Source of the DNA: Kutzneria buriramensis
GTDB lineage: Bacteria > Actinomycetota > Actinomycetes > Mycobacteriales > Pseudonocardiaceae
DNA: 64,000 nt
Direction: 5' to 3'
Assembly: GCF_003387475.1 (NCBI RefSeq)
Contig: NZ_QUNO01000009.1
Coordinates: 372,001 to 436,000 of the forward strand
The position numbers and the translations under genes were made by a program. Positions within the stretch are counted from its first letter, which is position 1; each line of letters begins with the position of its first letter. This document shows, in pieces, positions 1 through 8,079 of this stretch. A model generated the notes under the pieces. That model was not told where the DNA came from. It worked only from the letters and a program-made list of their open reading frames with translations, and did not search any database.

Positions 1-1
1 G

Positions 2-319
2 GCCCAGCAGCGACAGGACGGCGAGCTCCCCTGGTCGGAGCGGTATTTCGCGCAGATGGGCCTGGTCCTGGGCGTCGATTACGTGACCACCGAGGACCCC
101 GGCGCCGAGTACACCCCCACGACCGAGCCGGGCCACCGCATGCCGCACCTGCCGCTCGCCGACGGCCGCTCCACGCTCGATGCCGTCGGTGAATGGTTCA
201 CGCTGTTCACCCCGACGCCCACGGTCTTCCATCACGGCGAGTGGCCGGTCCGCGTCGAACTCCTCGCCGACCAGCGCCAGGGCGCGCTGTTGGTCCGTCC
301 GGATGGCTACGTCTCGTAG
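2..319 (+). CDS. FAD-dependent aromatic hydroxylase, C-terminal fragment (gene starts before window)
   Basis: The reading frame is open from the first bases and ends at TAG 317-319, so only about 105 C-terminal residues are present. The stretch GHRMPHLPL followed by STLDAVGEWFTLFT is typical of the C-terminal thioredoxin-like domain of PheA/TfdB-type and Rox-type flavin monooxygenases, which hydroxylate aromatic compounds with NAD(P)H and O2. The FAD-binding N-terminus lies outside the window, so cofactor motifs cannot be checked. A TetR gene follows 39 bases later on the same strand and may control it or the glycosyltransferase beyond. The family call is fairly safe; the substrate is unknown. 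Confidence 0.7.
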   Translation, partial: AQQRQDGELPWSERYFAQMGLVLGVDYVTTEDPGAEYTPTTEPGHRMPHLPLADGRSTLDAVGEWFTLFTPTPTVFHHGEWPVRVELLADQRQGALLVRPDGYVS

Positions 320-322
320 CCG

Positions 323-359
323 TTGACGCTGTTCGATCGATCGATCTAATCTTAGATCG
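323..359 (+). promoter_or_regulatory. Promoter with palindromic operator overlapping a leaderless start
   Basis: A -35-like TTGACG (323-328) and -10-like TAATCT (347-352) are 18 bases apart. The -10 sits in a perfect inverted repeat, CGATCTAA-TC-TTAGATCG (342-359), whose last base is the first base of the GTG start of the TetR gene. The expected transcription start falls on or next to that GTG, so the mRNA is probably leaderless. A repressor bound here would block its own gene, which suggests autoregulation by the TetR protein that follows. Confidence 0.6.
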
Positions 360-982
360 TGCGATCGAACGACGGCAGGACGTTCACCGAGACCGCCCGG
401 CGGACCCAGATCACGCAGGCCGCGATCGACGTCATCGCCGAGATCGGATACGCCAAGGCCTCCATCCGCAAGATCGCGGAGCGGGTGGGCGTGGCGATGA
501 GCGTCGTGCTGTACCACTTCGCCAGCAAGGACGAACTGGTGCAGGCGATCATCAACCACGCGTACCGGGAGGCGATCGACGCGATCGTGCCCGAGTTGGA
601 GCTGGAGCGGACCGCCGCCGGCAAGCTGCGGACCTACATCCTGGCCAACGCGTTCTTCCTGCGCACGCACCGCACCCAGTACGCCGCGGTGATGGACATC
701 GGCATGAGCTATCGGACCGCCGACGGCGACCTGGTCAACAGCCTGTCGATCGATCCGGAGCTGATGGCGGGCTTCACGAAACTCGACGTGGCCACGATTC
801 TGCGGCAGGGGCAGGAATCCGGGGAGTTCTGCGACTTCGACGTGGAGCGGACCGCGACGGCGATCCGCGGCGCCGTGATCAACGGCCCGATCATGGAAGT
901 GATGCTCAATCCGGAGTTCGACCTCGACGGCTACGCGGAGGAGTTGGTCGCTCTGTTCGACAGAGCAACAAGAAGGGGGTAG
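359..982 (+). CDS. TetR family transcriptional regulator
   Basis: A 207-residue protein with the usual TetR plan: a DNA-binding helix-turn-helix at roughly residues 17-62 (IRKIAERVGVAMSVVLYHF, then SKDEL) and a variable C-terminal ligand-binding domain of about 140 residues. The GTG start is chosen because it opens the conserved N-terminus and sits directly at the end of the palindromic operator at 342-359. The glycosyltransferase begins 3 bases after the stop with a purine-rich AGAAGGGGG site inside the end of this gene, so the two are co-transcribed. It probably represses itself and the glycosyltransferase until a small hydrophobic ligand binds; the ligand is unknown. Confidence 0.88.
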   Translation: MRSNDGRTFTETARRTQITQAAIDVIAEIGYAKASIRKIAERVGVAMSVVLYHFASKDELVQAIINHAYREAIDAIVPELELERTAAGKLRTYILANAFFLRTHRTQYAAVMDIGMSYRTADGDLVNSLSIDPELMAGFTKLDVATILRQGQESGEFCDFDVERTATAIRGAVINGPIMEVMLNPEFDLDGYAEELVALFDRATRRG

Positions 983-985
983 ATC

Positions 986-2236
986 ATGGCCAAGGTGGTG
1001 ATCACAGCGGTCGGCTCGCGGGGCGACACCGCGCCGCTGATCGCGATCGGCACCCGACTGCAAGACGCCGGACACGACGTGACGCTGTCCGCGATGACCA
1101 TCTTCGAAGACCTCATCACCGGCTGCGGGCTGCGTTTCGTGCCGCACGAGGTCGGCACGACCACGGCGGACCTGTCCGCGTTCGAAGAGATCGAGAATCC
1201 GGCCAAGCAGCTGATGGAGTTCATGTCCCCCAAGGGCATGCGCCTGGCCGGCGAGAATCTTCTCATCGCACTGAAGGACGAGCCGGCGGACGTCCTGCTG
1301 CTGTCGCCGTTCGCCGAACTGGCCGGGCATCCGCTGGCCGAGGCGCGGGGCATTCCCAGCATCGGGATCCGGCTCCAGCCGATGTCCACCACGGGGGCGT
1401 TCCCGCCCGCGCTGATGGGCACGTGGTCGGGCGGCCCGGCGATCAACCGCATGGCCGGCCGATTCGGGGCCGGCGTCATCGATCGCGTCTACAACAACAC
1501 GGTGGCGCATTTCCGTGCACAGCTCGGTTTGCCCAAGGTCTCGGCGAGGACGTTGCGCCGCAGGCGAACCGAGGCCGGATGGCCCATTCTGCACGGGTTC
1601 TCGCCGACGGTCGTGCCGCGGCCCGACGACTGGCGGCCCGGGATCGACGTGACCGGCTACTGGTGGCCGCCGCGGCCGCTGAACTGGGAGCCGCCGGCCG
1701 AACTGGCACGCTTCCTGGACGCCGGTCCCCCGCCGATGTACATCGGCTTCGGCAGCCTGCCGATGCCGAAGGCGGAGGCCGAACGGGTGTCCGCGCTGGT
1801 CGCGCTGGCCCTGCACAAGGCCGGCGTGCGCGGCATCGTGCAGGCCGGCTGGGCCAACCTGGACGTCGCCACCGACGACGTCATCACGATCGGCGAGGTC
1901 CCGCACGACTGGCTGTTCGACCGCGTCGGCGCGGTCGCGCACGCCTGCGGCGCCGGCACCACCGGGGCCGGCCTGCGCGCCGGGGTTCCGGCGGTCGCCA
2001 TCCCGTACGCCGGCGACCAGGCGTTCTGGGCCCGCCGCCTGGACATGCTCGGCGCCAGCGCGGCCACCGTGCCGTTCAAGAAGCTGACCGTCGACGGTCT
2101 CGCGGCCGCCATCACGACCGCGATGACCGACGCCGACCTCCGGGCCAACGCCAAGGCGGTGGCGGCGAAACTCGCCGAGGAGGACGGCCCCGGTCAGGTG
2201 CTGCGGGTCGTCGACCGGGTCACGAGTACACGGTGA
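986..2236 (+). CDS. GT1-family glycosyltransferase (sterol/macrolide GT-like)
   Basis: 416 residues with the two-domain GT-B layout of the MGT/UGT family. The N-terminal acceptor domain starts AKVVITAVGSRGDTAPLIAI. The C-terminal nucleotide-sugar domain contains PPPMYIGFGSLPMP and GAGTTGAGLRAGVP, ending in a DQAFWARR motif. Such enzymes move a sugar from UDP- or dTDP-sugars to lipids, glycopeptide aglycones or antibiotics. The normal HHGGAGT signature reads HACGAGT here, so the second His and first Gly are replaced; activity may be altered. It is coupled to the upstream TetR gene (3-base gap). Its 3' end overlaps the convergent immunity gene by 17 bases. Substrate not predictable. Confidence 0.85.
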   Translation: MAKVVITAVGSRGDTAPLIAIGTRLQDAGHDVTLSAMTIFEDLITGCGLRFVPHEVGTTTADLSAFEEIENPAKQLMEFMSPKGMRLAGENLLIALKDEPADVLLLSPFAELAGHPLAEARGIPSIGIRLQPMSTTGAFPPALMGTWSGGPAINRMAGRFGAGVIDRVYNNTVAHFRAQLGLPKVSARTLRRRRTEAGWPILHGFSPTVVPRPDDWRPGIDVTGYWWPPRPLNWEPPAELARFLDAGPPPMYIGFGSLPMPKAEAERVSALVALALHKAGVRGIVQAGWANLDVATDDVITIGEVPHDWLFDRVGAVAHACGAGTTGAGLRAGVPAVAIPYAGDQAFWARRLDMLGASAATVPFKKLTVDGLAAAITTAMTDADLRANAKAVAAKLAEEDGPGQVLRVVDRVTSTR

Positions 2237-2681
2237 CGACGTCCTGGCCGGTTTCCGCGGCCATGTGCAGGATGTCGTTCACCAGCTCCAGCATCTCCTC
2301 CGATTCCGGGTCGTCCGCGTCGGCCAGCGGCTCGTCGCCGGCCTCGTCCAGCGCGGCGACGGCGGCGGCCACCTCGTCCCGGGTCAGCCAGCCCATCGAC
2401 GGGTAGCCGGACCACTGGGTGCCGGCCAGCGGCCGTTCCACCAGGTGGGCGGCGGTGTCCCGGCCGATCAGGCCGCCGAGCACCTCGTCCACGAAGTGGT
2501 CGCGGAACCACTCGCCGCCGGCGGAGCTGTGGTCCACGGCGTCGACCGGAGCGCCGAGCTCGCGGAGGAACTCCACCGCGCGCTTGGCGACGACCTCGGT
2601 GTCACCCTTGTCGCCCTGCTCCTCGAGCCGCGCGGTCAGCTCGTCGAGCGGGGCCGTGTAGAACGCCAGCGTGTAGCTCAT
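2220..2681 (-). CDS. Presumed immunity protein of the RHS toxin
   Basis: A 153-residue acidic protein without signal peptide or membrane segment (start MSYTLAFYTAPLDELTARL). It resembles small acidic proteins annotated as domains of unknown function. It lies 23 bases downstream of the RHS toxin gene on the same strand, exactly where cognate immunity genes of polymorphic toxin systems sit, and its acidity fits a nuclease inhibitor. Function is inferred from position and composition; no catalytic motif was seen. Its end overlaps the convergent glycosyltransferase by 17 bases. Confidence 0.65.
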   Translation of the reverse strand: MSYTLAFYTAPLDELTARLEEQGDKGDTEVVAKRAVEFLRELGAPVDAVDHSSAGGEWFRDHFVDEVLGGLIGRDTAAHLVERPLAGTQWSGYPSMGWLTRDEVAAAVAALDEAGDEPLADADDPESEEMLELVNDILHMAAETGQDVVTVYS

Positions 2682-2704
2682 CGGATCCGTCCAGTGCGTC
2701 GGGT

Positions 2705-5700
2705 TCAGTGCTGTTCACCGTAGCCGTGCTTGACCTTGACCACAGCGTGGTCCTGCGGGTTGATCGCGGTGCCCACCGGCGTGTACTTGACGGTGCCGTT
2801 CGCCTGGGCGTCGAGGATGGTCTGGCCGATGTGGTTGCGGCCGTCGGGGATCTTGGAGTGGGTCATGGAGTGCGCGACGTCGGTCAGGTAGCGCTGGCTG
2901 CCCTGGTCCATGCGCATGGGGTTGTCCACCCGGTCCTTGTACGGCCGCAGCTCGCCGGTGGTGTGGTCGTACTTCTGCACCCGGCCGTCGACGTCGCCGC
3001 CGGTCAGCTCGGAGGTGCCGCCCTTGGCCTCCACCACGTGCAGGTTCTTGCCGTCCCAGTGCACGACGTCGGACACGTTGGCGCCGTTGAACGCCACCGC
3101 GTCCGGCCACGGCTTGCCCGCCTCCATCTTGTACTTCTCCGGATCCAGCGGATTGGTCCGGCTGGCGGTGGTCATGCCGATGTCGTCGTTGCCCGTCGTC
3201 TTCTTGAGGTAGTCGACCGCGCCGGCCTCGCCCATCGCCTCGGAGGAGTTCTTCTTGTCCTTGGAGGTGGCCTCCGGGTCGGCGAGGTTCTCCTTGTGCT
3301 TGGTGACGGCATCGTGCTGGAGGTCGTCGTTGACGATGTCGCCGGCCTTGTACGTCTTGGGTTTCTTGTTGGATCCGGTGGCGGCGGCGTTGTCCGCGTC
3401 GTCGGCCGGCCGCGGGCGCTTCTTGCCGGTCTGGGCGGCGTCGCCGGTGCCGCAGCCCTCGTCGGGGGTGAGGCCCAGCGGATCCGTTGCCGCCAGCGGG
3501 TTCGCGACGTACGCGGCCGGGTTGGGGGCGGGTTCCAGGCCGAGCGGGTCCTGGCTGAGGTAACGGCCGGTGGTCGGGTCGTAGTACCGGAAGACGTTGT
3601 AGTGCAGGCCGGTCTCGTCGTCGCGGTACTGGCCGGGGAAACGCAGCGGTGTGGGGCCTTGCGGGCCGGCGCCCCAGAGCGTGGTGGTGGCCTGCCAGGC
3701 CAGGCCGTTCTCGTCGACGAGGCGGGTCGGCGATCCGATGTGATCGGCGACGATCGTGTAGGACCGATCCTGTTCCTGCTGGATCACCGGTCGGTCGTCG
3801 TCGGGGTGGTGGTGCCACGTGGTGACCCGCCGGCCAGTCGCGTCGATTCGGGTCTGCTCGACCAGAACCGTGCCGTCCCAGACGAATTCGACTCGTTCGT
3901 CGGGCCCTTCCTTGGCGATGCGCCGGCCCAGTGGGTCGTAGCGGTAGGTCCAGGTTGTGCCGGCGGGGGTGGTCACGCCGGTCATGCGGTCCAGCGCGTC
4001 CCAGGTGTAGCGCCAGGTGTCGGCGCCCCGGCGGCGCGTCACCAGCCGGCCCTGGGCGTCGTGCTCGAACTGCTCATCACCGGCACTGACCAGCGTGTTT
4101 CCGTTGTACCGCAGGGTGACGCCGTTGGCGTCGATCAGGTCGCCGGCGATGTCGTAGCGGTAGCGCTCGACGTGGTCGGGCGCGGCGACCTCGGTGACGC
4201 GGCCGGCGGCGTCCAGGTCGTACCGCGTCGGGCCGGCGGCATCGCGGGTTCCGACGAGCTTGCCGTCGGCTCGGTAGTCGTAGGCCCGTGCGTGCACCGG
4301 TCGGTTGGCGACCTCGACGGCTTGGCCGGTCAGCCGATGGTCGGCATCGTAGGACTGCCGGACCGTGACGGTGTCGTCGACGATTCGGGTGGTTTCGCGG
4401 CCCGAATCGTAGGCGAATGCAGTGGTGTGTTCGCTGGTGGTCAGCGTTGTGGGGTTGCCGTCGGCGTCGAAGGTCCACTCGCTGGCCACGCCGGCCGGGG
4501 TTTGCCGCCGGATCCAGCGGTCCTCCGGGTCGTAGGCGAAGGAGACCGTGCGGTCGTTGACGGTGTGCGCGACGACGCGGCCCTGGTCGTCGCGCTCCAC
4601 CCGCACGACGGCGTCGTCGCTGGCGGCCTCGACAAGCCGGCCGACCGGGTCGTAGCGGTAGCGGGTGGTCTCGGTCGGGGTGCGCCGCTCGACGACGGCC
4701 CCCAGCGCGTCGTAGCCGTACTCGACGACCTCGTCGGCGCCGTTGACCGACCGGATCAGCTGGCCGGCGGCGTCGTAGTCGTACTGGAAGCGGCGGCCGT
4801 CGAAGTCGGTCTCGTGCAGCAGCCGGCCGGCGGCGTCGTGGTGGTAGCGCCAGGTCCGGCCGTGCGGGCCGGTGACCTCGCTCAGGCGCAACTCGTTGTC
4901 GTACTTGAAGGTGGTGCGGGCGCCGGTCTCGTCCACCTCGGCGGTGAGCTGGTCGAACGGCCCGTACTCGCGCCTGGTGACCCGCCCGAGCACGTCGACG
5001 TGCTCCAACTCGTTGCCCTCGCCGTCGTACGACCAGCGTTCGCCGCCGGCGGGTCCGGCGCGCCACGCCGGCTTGCCCTCGACGGTCCAGCCGAACCGGG
5101 TCCGCCGGTCGCTGGTGAACATCGGCCGCCCGAACAGGTCCACAGTGGACCGATTCGGCGGGCCGGCGGCGGGCGTCGCCGCAAGCTCCTTGACGCCGCC
5201 GACGCCGATCGGGTCGGTCAGCGGATCCGGTGCGGCGCCGGGCTCGTAGGTGCGCCGCCAGCCGTCGACCTCGATGGTCAGCCCGCCGTCGGCCTCGCGG
5301 GTCAGCGTCACCCGGCTGCCGTCCGGGCGGATCACGGCGGTCGGGTCGTCGTCGTTGCCGTACTCGAACCGGGTGGTGCGGCCGAGCGGGTCGGTGCGCG
5401 ACAGCAGGCGGTGGTGCCGGTCCCAGTCGAACGTCGTGGTCCGGCCGAGCTGATCCGTCTCGCGGGCGACCTGCCCGGCATCGGTGAACTCGTAGGTCGT
5501 GCTGTGGCCCAGCGCATCGGTGAAGGTGGTGCTGCGCTCGCCGTACTGGAAGCGCGAGTCGAGGAACCCGCCCGAGCCGACGGTCTGCGCGCAGCGGCCG
5601 TCGGCGTCGTAGACGTACCGGTACCAGGTGCCGTTGCGGTCGTCCCAACCGCTGAGCCTGCCGTCGGCGTAGGCGAACCGCGTCGACTGGCCGGAGGAGT

Positions 5701-6844
5701 TGGTGAGCGTCGTGAGCCGGCCGCGGTCATCGTAGCCGTAGCGCATCACCAGGACGTCCATGTCGTCGCCGAGCACATGCAGCTCGGTGACGCGGCTCTC
5801 CTCGACGCGCAGGCCGATCCGGTAGCCGGCCGAGTGCCGGATGCCGACCGGAACGCCGTCGAAATAGTCGAAATCGATGCGGTTGCCGTCGTTGTCGGTG
5901 ACGGCGCCGATCCGCACCACACCGGCGTCCATCGGGCCGGTGAAGTGCAGCTGGCGGCCGGTCTCCGGCACGGTGATCCGGTAGTCGCCCTCGCCGGTGT
6001 CGGTGGCCAGCGGCCAGCGCGGGCCGGAGATCGGCACCACGTCCGCGCCGGGCGCGGGATGCGGGTAGCACAGGATCATGCCGTCCGGCGCGAAGTAGCA
6101 GACACCGTCCCGGTCCACCTCCACCCGCTGGTCCACCGTGGACGGCCACGACGGGCCGAACCAGCCGCCGGCGGTGTAGGAGGAGAGATAGGTGCGCTCG
6201 AACACCAGGTCCGGCAGGGTCACGTCGCGTTGCCGGATGATCACAGTTCCGGTCGCCGCGTCCACCGGGTCGGTCAGGCACTTCTTCTTGCCGCCGGGCA
6301 GCGAGTTGTCGGTCGGCTGCCGCGGGCGGTTCTTGCCGGTGGGCGGAATGTTCGGCGGCGCCTTGTCCTTGCCTCCGCCGCCCGCGCCCACCGTCTTCGG
6401 CGTTGCATCGCCGCCGGCGCCCGGCAGCTTCGCCGGCTCCTTGTCCTTGCCACCCTTGCCGCCCGCGCCGACCGACTTCGGCGCCTCCTCGCCGCCGGAG
6501 CCGGGGAGCTTCTTCGTCCTGTCCTCGGGATGATGCCTGAGCAGGCCGTCGCGGCCCTTGAGGTCGGCCTCCTCGTGCAGGTCACCGGTCTTGCCGAGGT
6601 TCTCCCCCGCCTTGCCGGCGACCCGGCCGCCCTCCTTGAACACCTTGCCGGTGATCTCCACGCCGCGGCCCATCGCCTTGGCCACCACCGCGCCGACGCC
6701 GGACCGGTCGCCGCTGGCGTGCTGCACCAGGTCCTGCCCGGCGGTCTCCAGCTTCTGACCACCCTGGGCGATCTTCTCGCCGAACTCGGACAGCTTGCCG
6801 CCCGAGCGCCGTAAGTGGTCAGGATTCGTGTCGATCTTGCTCAA
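2705..6844 (-). CDS. RHS-repeat polymorphic toxin with nuclease-like C-terminal domain
   Basis: 1379 residues. Order: an N-terminal helical region (about 1-100) resembling WXG100/ESX export domains; a Gly/Lys/Pro linker with SVGAGG-type repeats (about 110-185); a DUF6531-like segment (CLTDPVDAATGTVIIRQRD onward); many YD/RHS repeats forming a shell; the RHS core ending near DPTTGRYLSQDPLGL and AATDPLGL; then a tail of about 254 residues from roughly residue 1126. The tail has a Glu in SSEAMGE, PDAV, and VVEAKGG, the acidic-D-ExK pattern of PD-(D/E)XK nucleases. The start is TTG with GGGGAGG six bases upstream. The next gene is the presumed immunity protein. It is likely a contact-dependent antibacterial DNase exported by a type VII-like route; toxin fold and route are inferences. 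Confidence 0.88.
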   Translation of the reverse strand: MSKIDTNPDHLRRSGGKLSEFGEKIAQGGQKLETAGQDLVQHASGDRSGVGAVVAKAMGRGVEITGKVFKEGGRVAGKAGENLGKTGDLHEEADLKGRDGLLRHHPEDRTKKLPGSGGEEAPKSVGAGGKGGKDKEPAKLPGAGGDATPKTVGAGGGGKDKAPPNIPPTGKNRPRQPTDNSLPGGKKKCLTDPVDAATGTVIIRQRDVTLPDLVFERTYLSSYTAGGWFGPSWPSTVDQRVEVDRDGVCYFAPDGMILCYPHPAPGADVVPISGPRWPLATDTGEGDYRITVPETGRQLHFTGPMDAGVVRIGAVTDNDGNRIDFDYFDGVPVGIRHSAGYRIGLRVEESRVTELHVLGDDMDVLVMRYGYDDRGRLTTLTNSSGQSTRFAYADGRLSGWDDRNGTWYRYVYDADGRCAQTVGSGGFLDSRFQYGERSTTFTDALGHSTTYEFTDAGQVARETDQLGRTTTFDWDRHHRLLSRTDPLGRTTRFEYGNDDDPTAVIRPDGSRVTLTREADGGLTIEVDGWRRTYEPGAAPDPLTDPIGVGGVKELAATPAAGPPNRSTVDLFGRPMFTSDRRTRFGWTVEGKPAWRAGPAGGERWSYDGEGNELEHVDVLGRVTRREYGPFDQLTAEVDETGARTTFKYDNELRLSEVTGPHGRTWRYHHDAAGRLLHETDFDGRRFQYDYDAAGQLIRSVNGADEVVEYGYDALGAVVERRTPTETTRYRYDPVGRLVEAASDDAVVRVERDDQGRVVAHTVNDRTVSFAYDPEDRWIRRQTPAGVASEWTFDADGNPTTLTTSEHTTAFAYDSGRETTRIVDDTVTVRQSYDADHRLTGQAVEVANRPVHARAYDYRADGKLVGTRDAAGPTRYDLDAAGRVTEVAAPDHVERYRYDIAGDLIDANGVTLRYNGNTLVSAGDEQFEHDAQGRLVTRRRGADTWRYTWDALDRMTGVTTPAGTTWTYRYDPLGRRIAKEGPDERVEFVWDGTVLVEQTRIDATGRRVTTWHHHPDDDRPVIQQEQDRSYTIVADHIGSPTRLVDENGLAWQATTTLWGAGPQGPTPLRFPGQYRDDETGLHYNVFRYYDPTTGRYLSQDPLGLEPAPNPAAYVANPLAATDPLGLTPDEGCGTGDAAQTGKKRPRPADDADNAAATGSNKKPKTYKAGDIVNDDLQHDAVTKHKENLADPEATSKDKKNSSEAMGEAGAVDYLKKTTGNDDIGMTTASRTNPLDPEKYKMEAGKPWPDAVAFNGANVSDVVHWDGKNLHVVEAKGGTSELTGGDVDGRVQKYDHTTGELRPYKDRVDNPMRMDQGSQRYLTDVAHSMTHSKIPDGRNHIGQTILDAQANGTVKYTPVGTAINPQDHAVVKVKHGYGEQH
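5137..5151. repeat. Palindrome GGTCCACAGTGGACC
   Basis: Copy of the recurrent TCCACWGTGGA palindrome, here inside the RHS gene where it encodes Ser-Thr-Val-Asp. Confidence 0.6.
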
Positions 6845-6900
6845 CGCCGGCCTCCCCGAAGTCCCGCACCACTTCTACCAGGTGCGGCCGGGCCGGGCCG

Positions 6901-8079
6901 TCAGACCGCGAGCACCTCTGCCAGTTCGGGCATGGTGTAGAAGTCGTCGATCTCGCACGCGCCGGCGACGGTGGCGAAGTAGCCGTCGACGAGTTGCTGT
7001 CGCGTCGAGATCGCCCGCAGCAGCGCGAGCCGGTCCGGCGCGATCGACAGGCCGGCGGCGAGCAGCGTGCTGTGGTAGATGCCGAGCAGCTTGGCGTCGC
7101 GCTCCGCGCCGAAGCGTTCGAGCGCCTGGTGGTCGCCGAGCCTGCTGCCGATGACGGAGACCAACAGCTCCGCCTGGAGAAACGCGTCGGAGATGCCGCG
7201 GGCGGTGATGGAGTCCTTGTGGTGGCCGGCATCGCCGACCAGGGCCCAGCCGGGGCCGGCCGCGCGGCGGAAGTAGTTCTGCTGGTCGCCGGTGCCGTAG
7301 AGGCGCTCGGCCTGCCGGCCGCCGAGCATCCGCTCGTACAGCTCCGGCGTGGTCGCGCGGATGTTGGCCAGGTAGGCGGTCTGCGCGTCGGCCCTGACCC
7401 GGTCGAATGCGGACTGTGGGAAATAGGTGCTGATCAGCGTGAGACCGTCGTTGGTGGGCAGCGCGCCGACCCAGCGGTCGTTGCCCTCGAACAGTTCGAA
7501 ACAGGAGGGCACGCCCTCCCAGTAGCTGTAGTACGTGCAGGACATCAGCGGGTGGCTGATGGTGAACGGGGCGGCGACCTTGGTGGCGACCAGGGATCTC
7601 ATGCCGTCCGCGCCGACCACGAGCGTGGCGCGTTCCTCGGCGACGGTCCCGGACCTGGTGCGGCAGCGGACGCCGACCACCCGGTTGTCCTCGAACAGCA
7701 GGTCTTCCACCGTGCAGTTCTCACGGAACTCGACCCCGGCGGCGACCGCGCCGGCGGCGAGGATCGGGTCGAGCACGAATCTTCGCGGCGCGTAGGCGGA
7801 TCTGTGCCCGTCGACCGGGAGCGAGCAGCCCTCCAGCACGACATCGGCGACCTTGTGCCGGGCCAGGTCGATGGGCGGGCAATTCGACGCGGTGACGGCG
7901 TCCAGCAGGCCCCAACTCGCCAGCCGGGCGACGGCCGGCTGGTGCAGGTAGTGCGTGGACAGCGTGTCCCTCGGGAAACGGGCCTTGTCCAGCAGCAGGA
8001 CGCGGTATCCGGCGCGGGCGAACAACATCGCGGTGGGCGAGCCGGCGCAGCGGGCGCCGACGACGATCACGTCATACAT
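6901..8079 (-). CDS. FAD-dependent oxidoreductase/monooxygenase of the NRPS locus
   Basis: 392 residues. The N-terminus YDVIVVGARCAGSPTAM is a Rossmann dinucleotide-binding motif for FAD (GxxxxG variant), followed by LLDKARFPRDTLSTH, typical of the geranylgeranyl-reductase/halogenase-like flavoprotein group. A second FAD contact, ALVGDAGHHKDSITARGIS, is near the C-terminus. No tryptophan-halogenase WxWxIP motif was seen. The ATG overlaps the stop of the upstream NRPS gene by 8 bases, so the two are translationally coupled. It probably oxidises or reduces the carrier-bound or released product of the NRPS. Substrate unknown. Confidence 0.82.
   Translation of the reverse strand: MYDVIVVGARCAGSPTAMLFARAGYRVLLLDKARFPRDTLSTHYLHQPAVARLASWGLLDAVTASNCPPIDLARHKVADVVLEGCSLPVDGHRSAYAPRRFVLDPILAAGAVAAGVEFRENCTVEDLLFEDNRVVGVRCRTRSGTVAEERATLVVGADGMRSLVATKVAAPFTISHPLMSCTYYSYWEGVPSCFELFEGNDRWVGALPTNDGLTLISTYFPQSAFDRVRADAQTAYLANIRATTPELYERMLGGRQAERLYGTGDQQNYFRRAAGPGWALVGDAGHHKDSITARGISDAFLQAELLVSVIGSRLGDHQALERFGAERDAKLLGIYHSTLLAAGLSIAPDRLALLRAISTRQQLVDGYFATVAGACEIDDFYTMPELAEVLAV

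Noticed and set aside
2708-6814. Very long open frame on the plus strand opposite the RHS gene
   Set aside because: It is the antisense shadow of the RHS gene produced by high GC; Val/Gly/Arg-rich, no domain, no ribosome site.
6901-8079. Flavin-dependent halogenase
   Set aside because: The tryptophan-halogenase WxWxIP motif is not visible, so only an FAD oxidoreductase is claimed.
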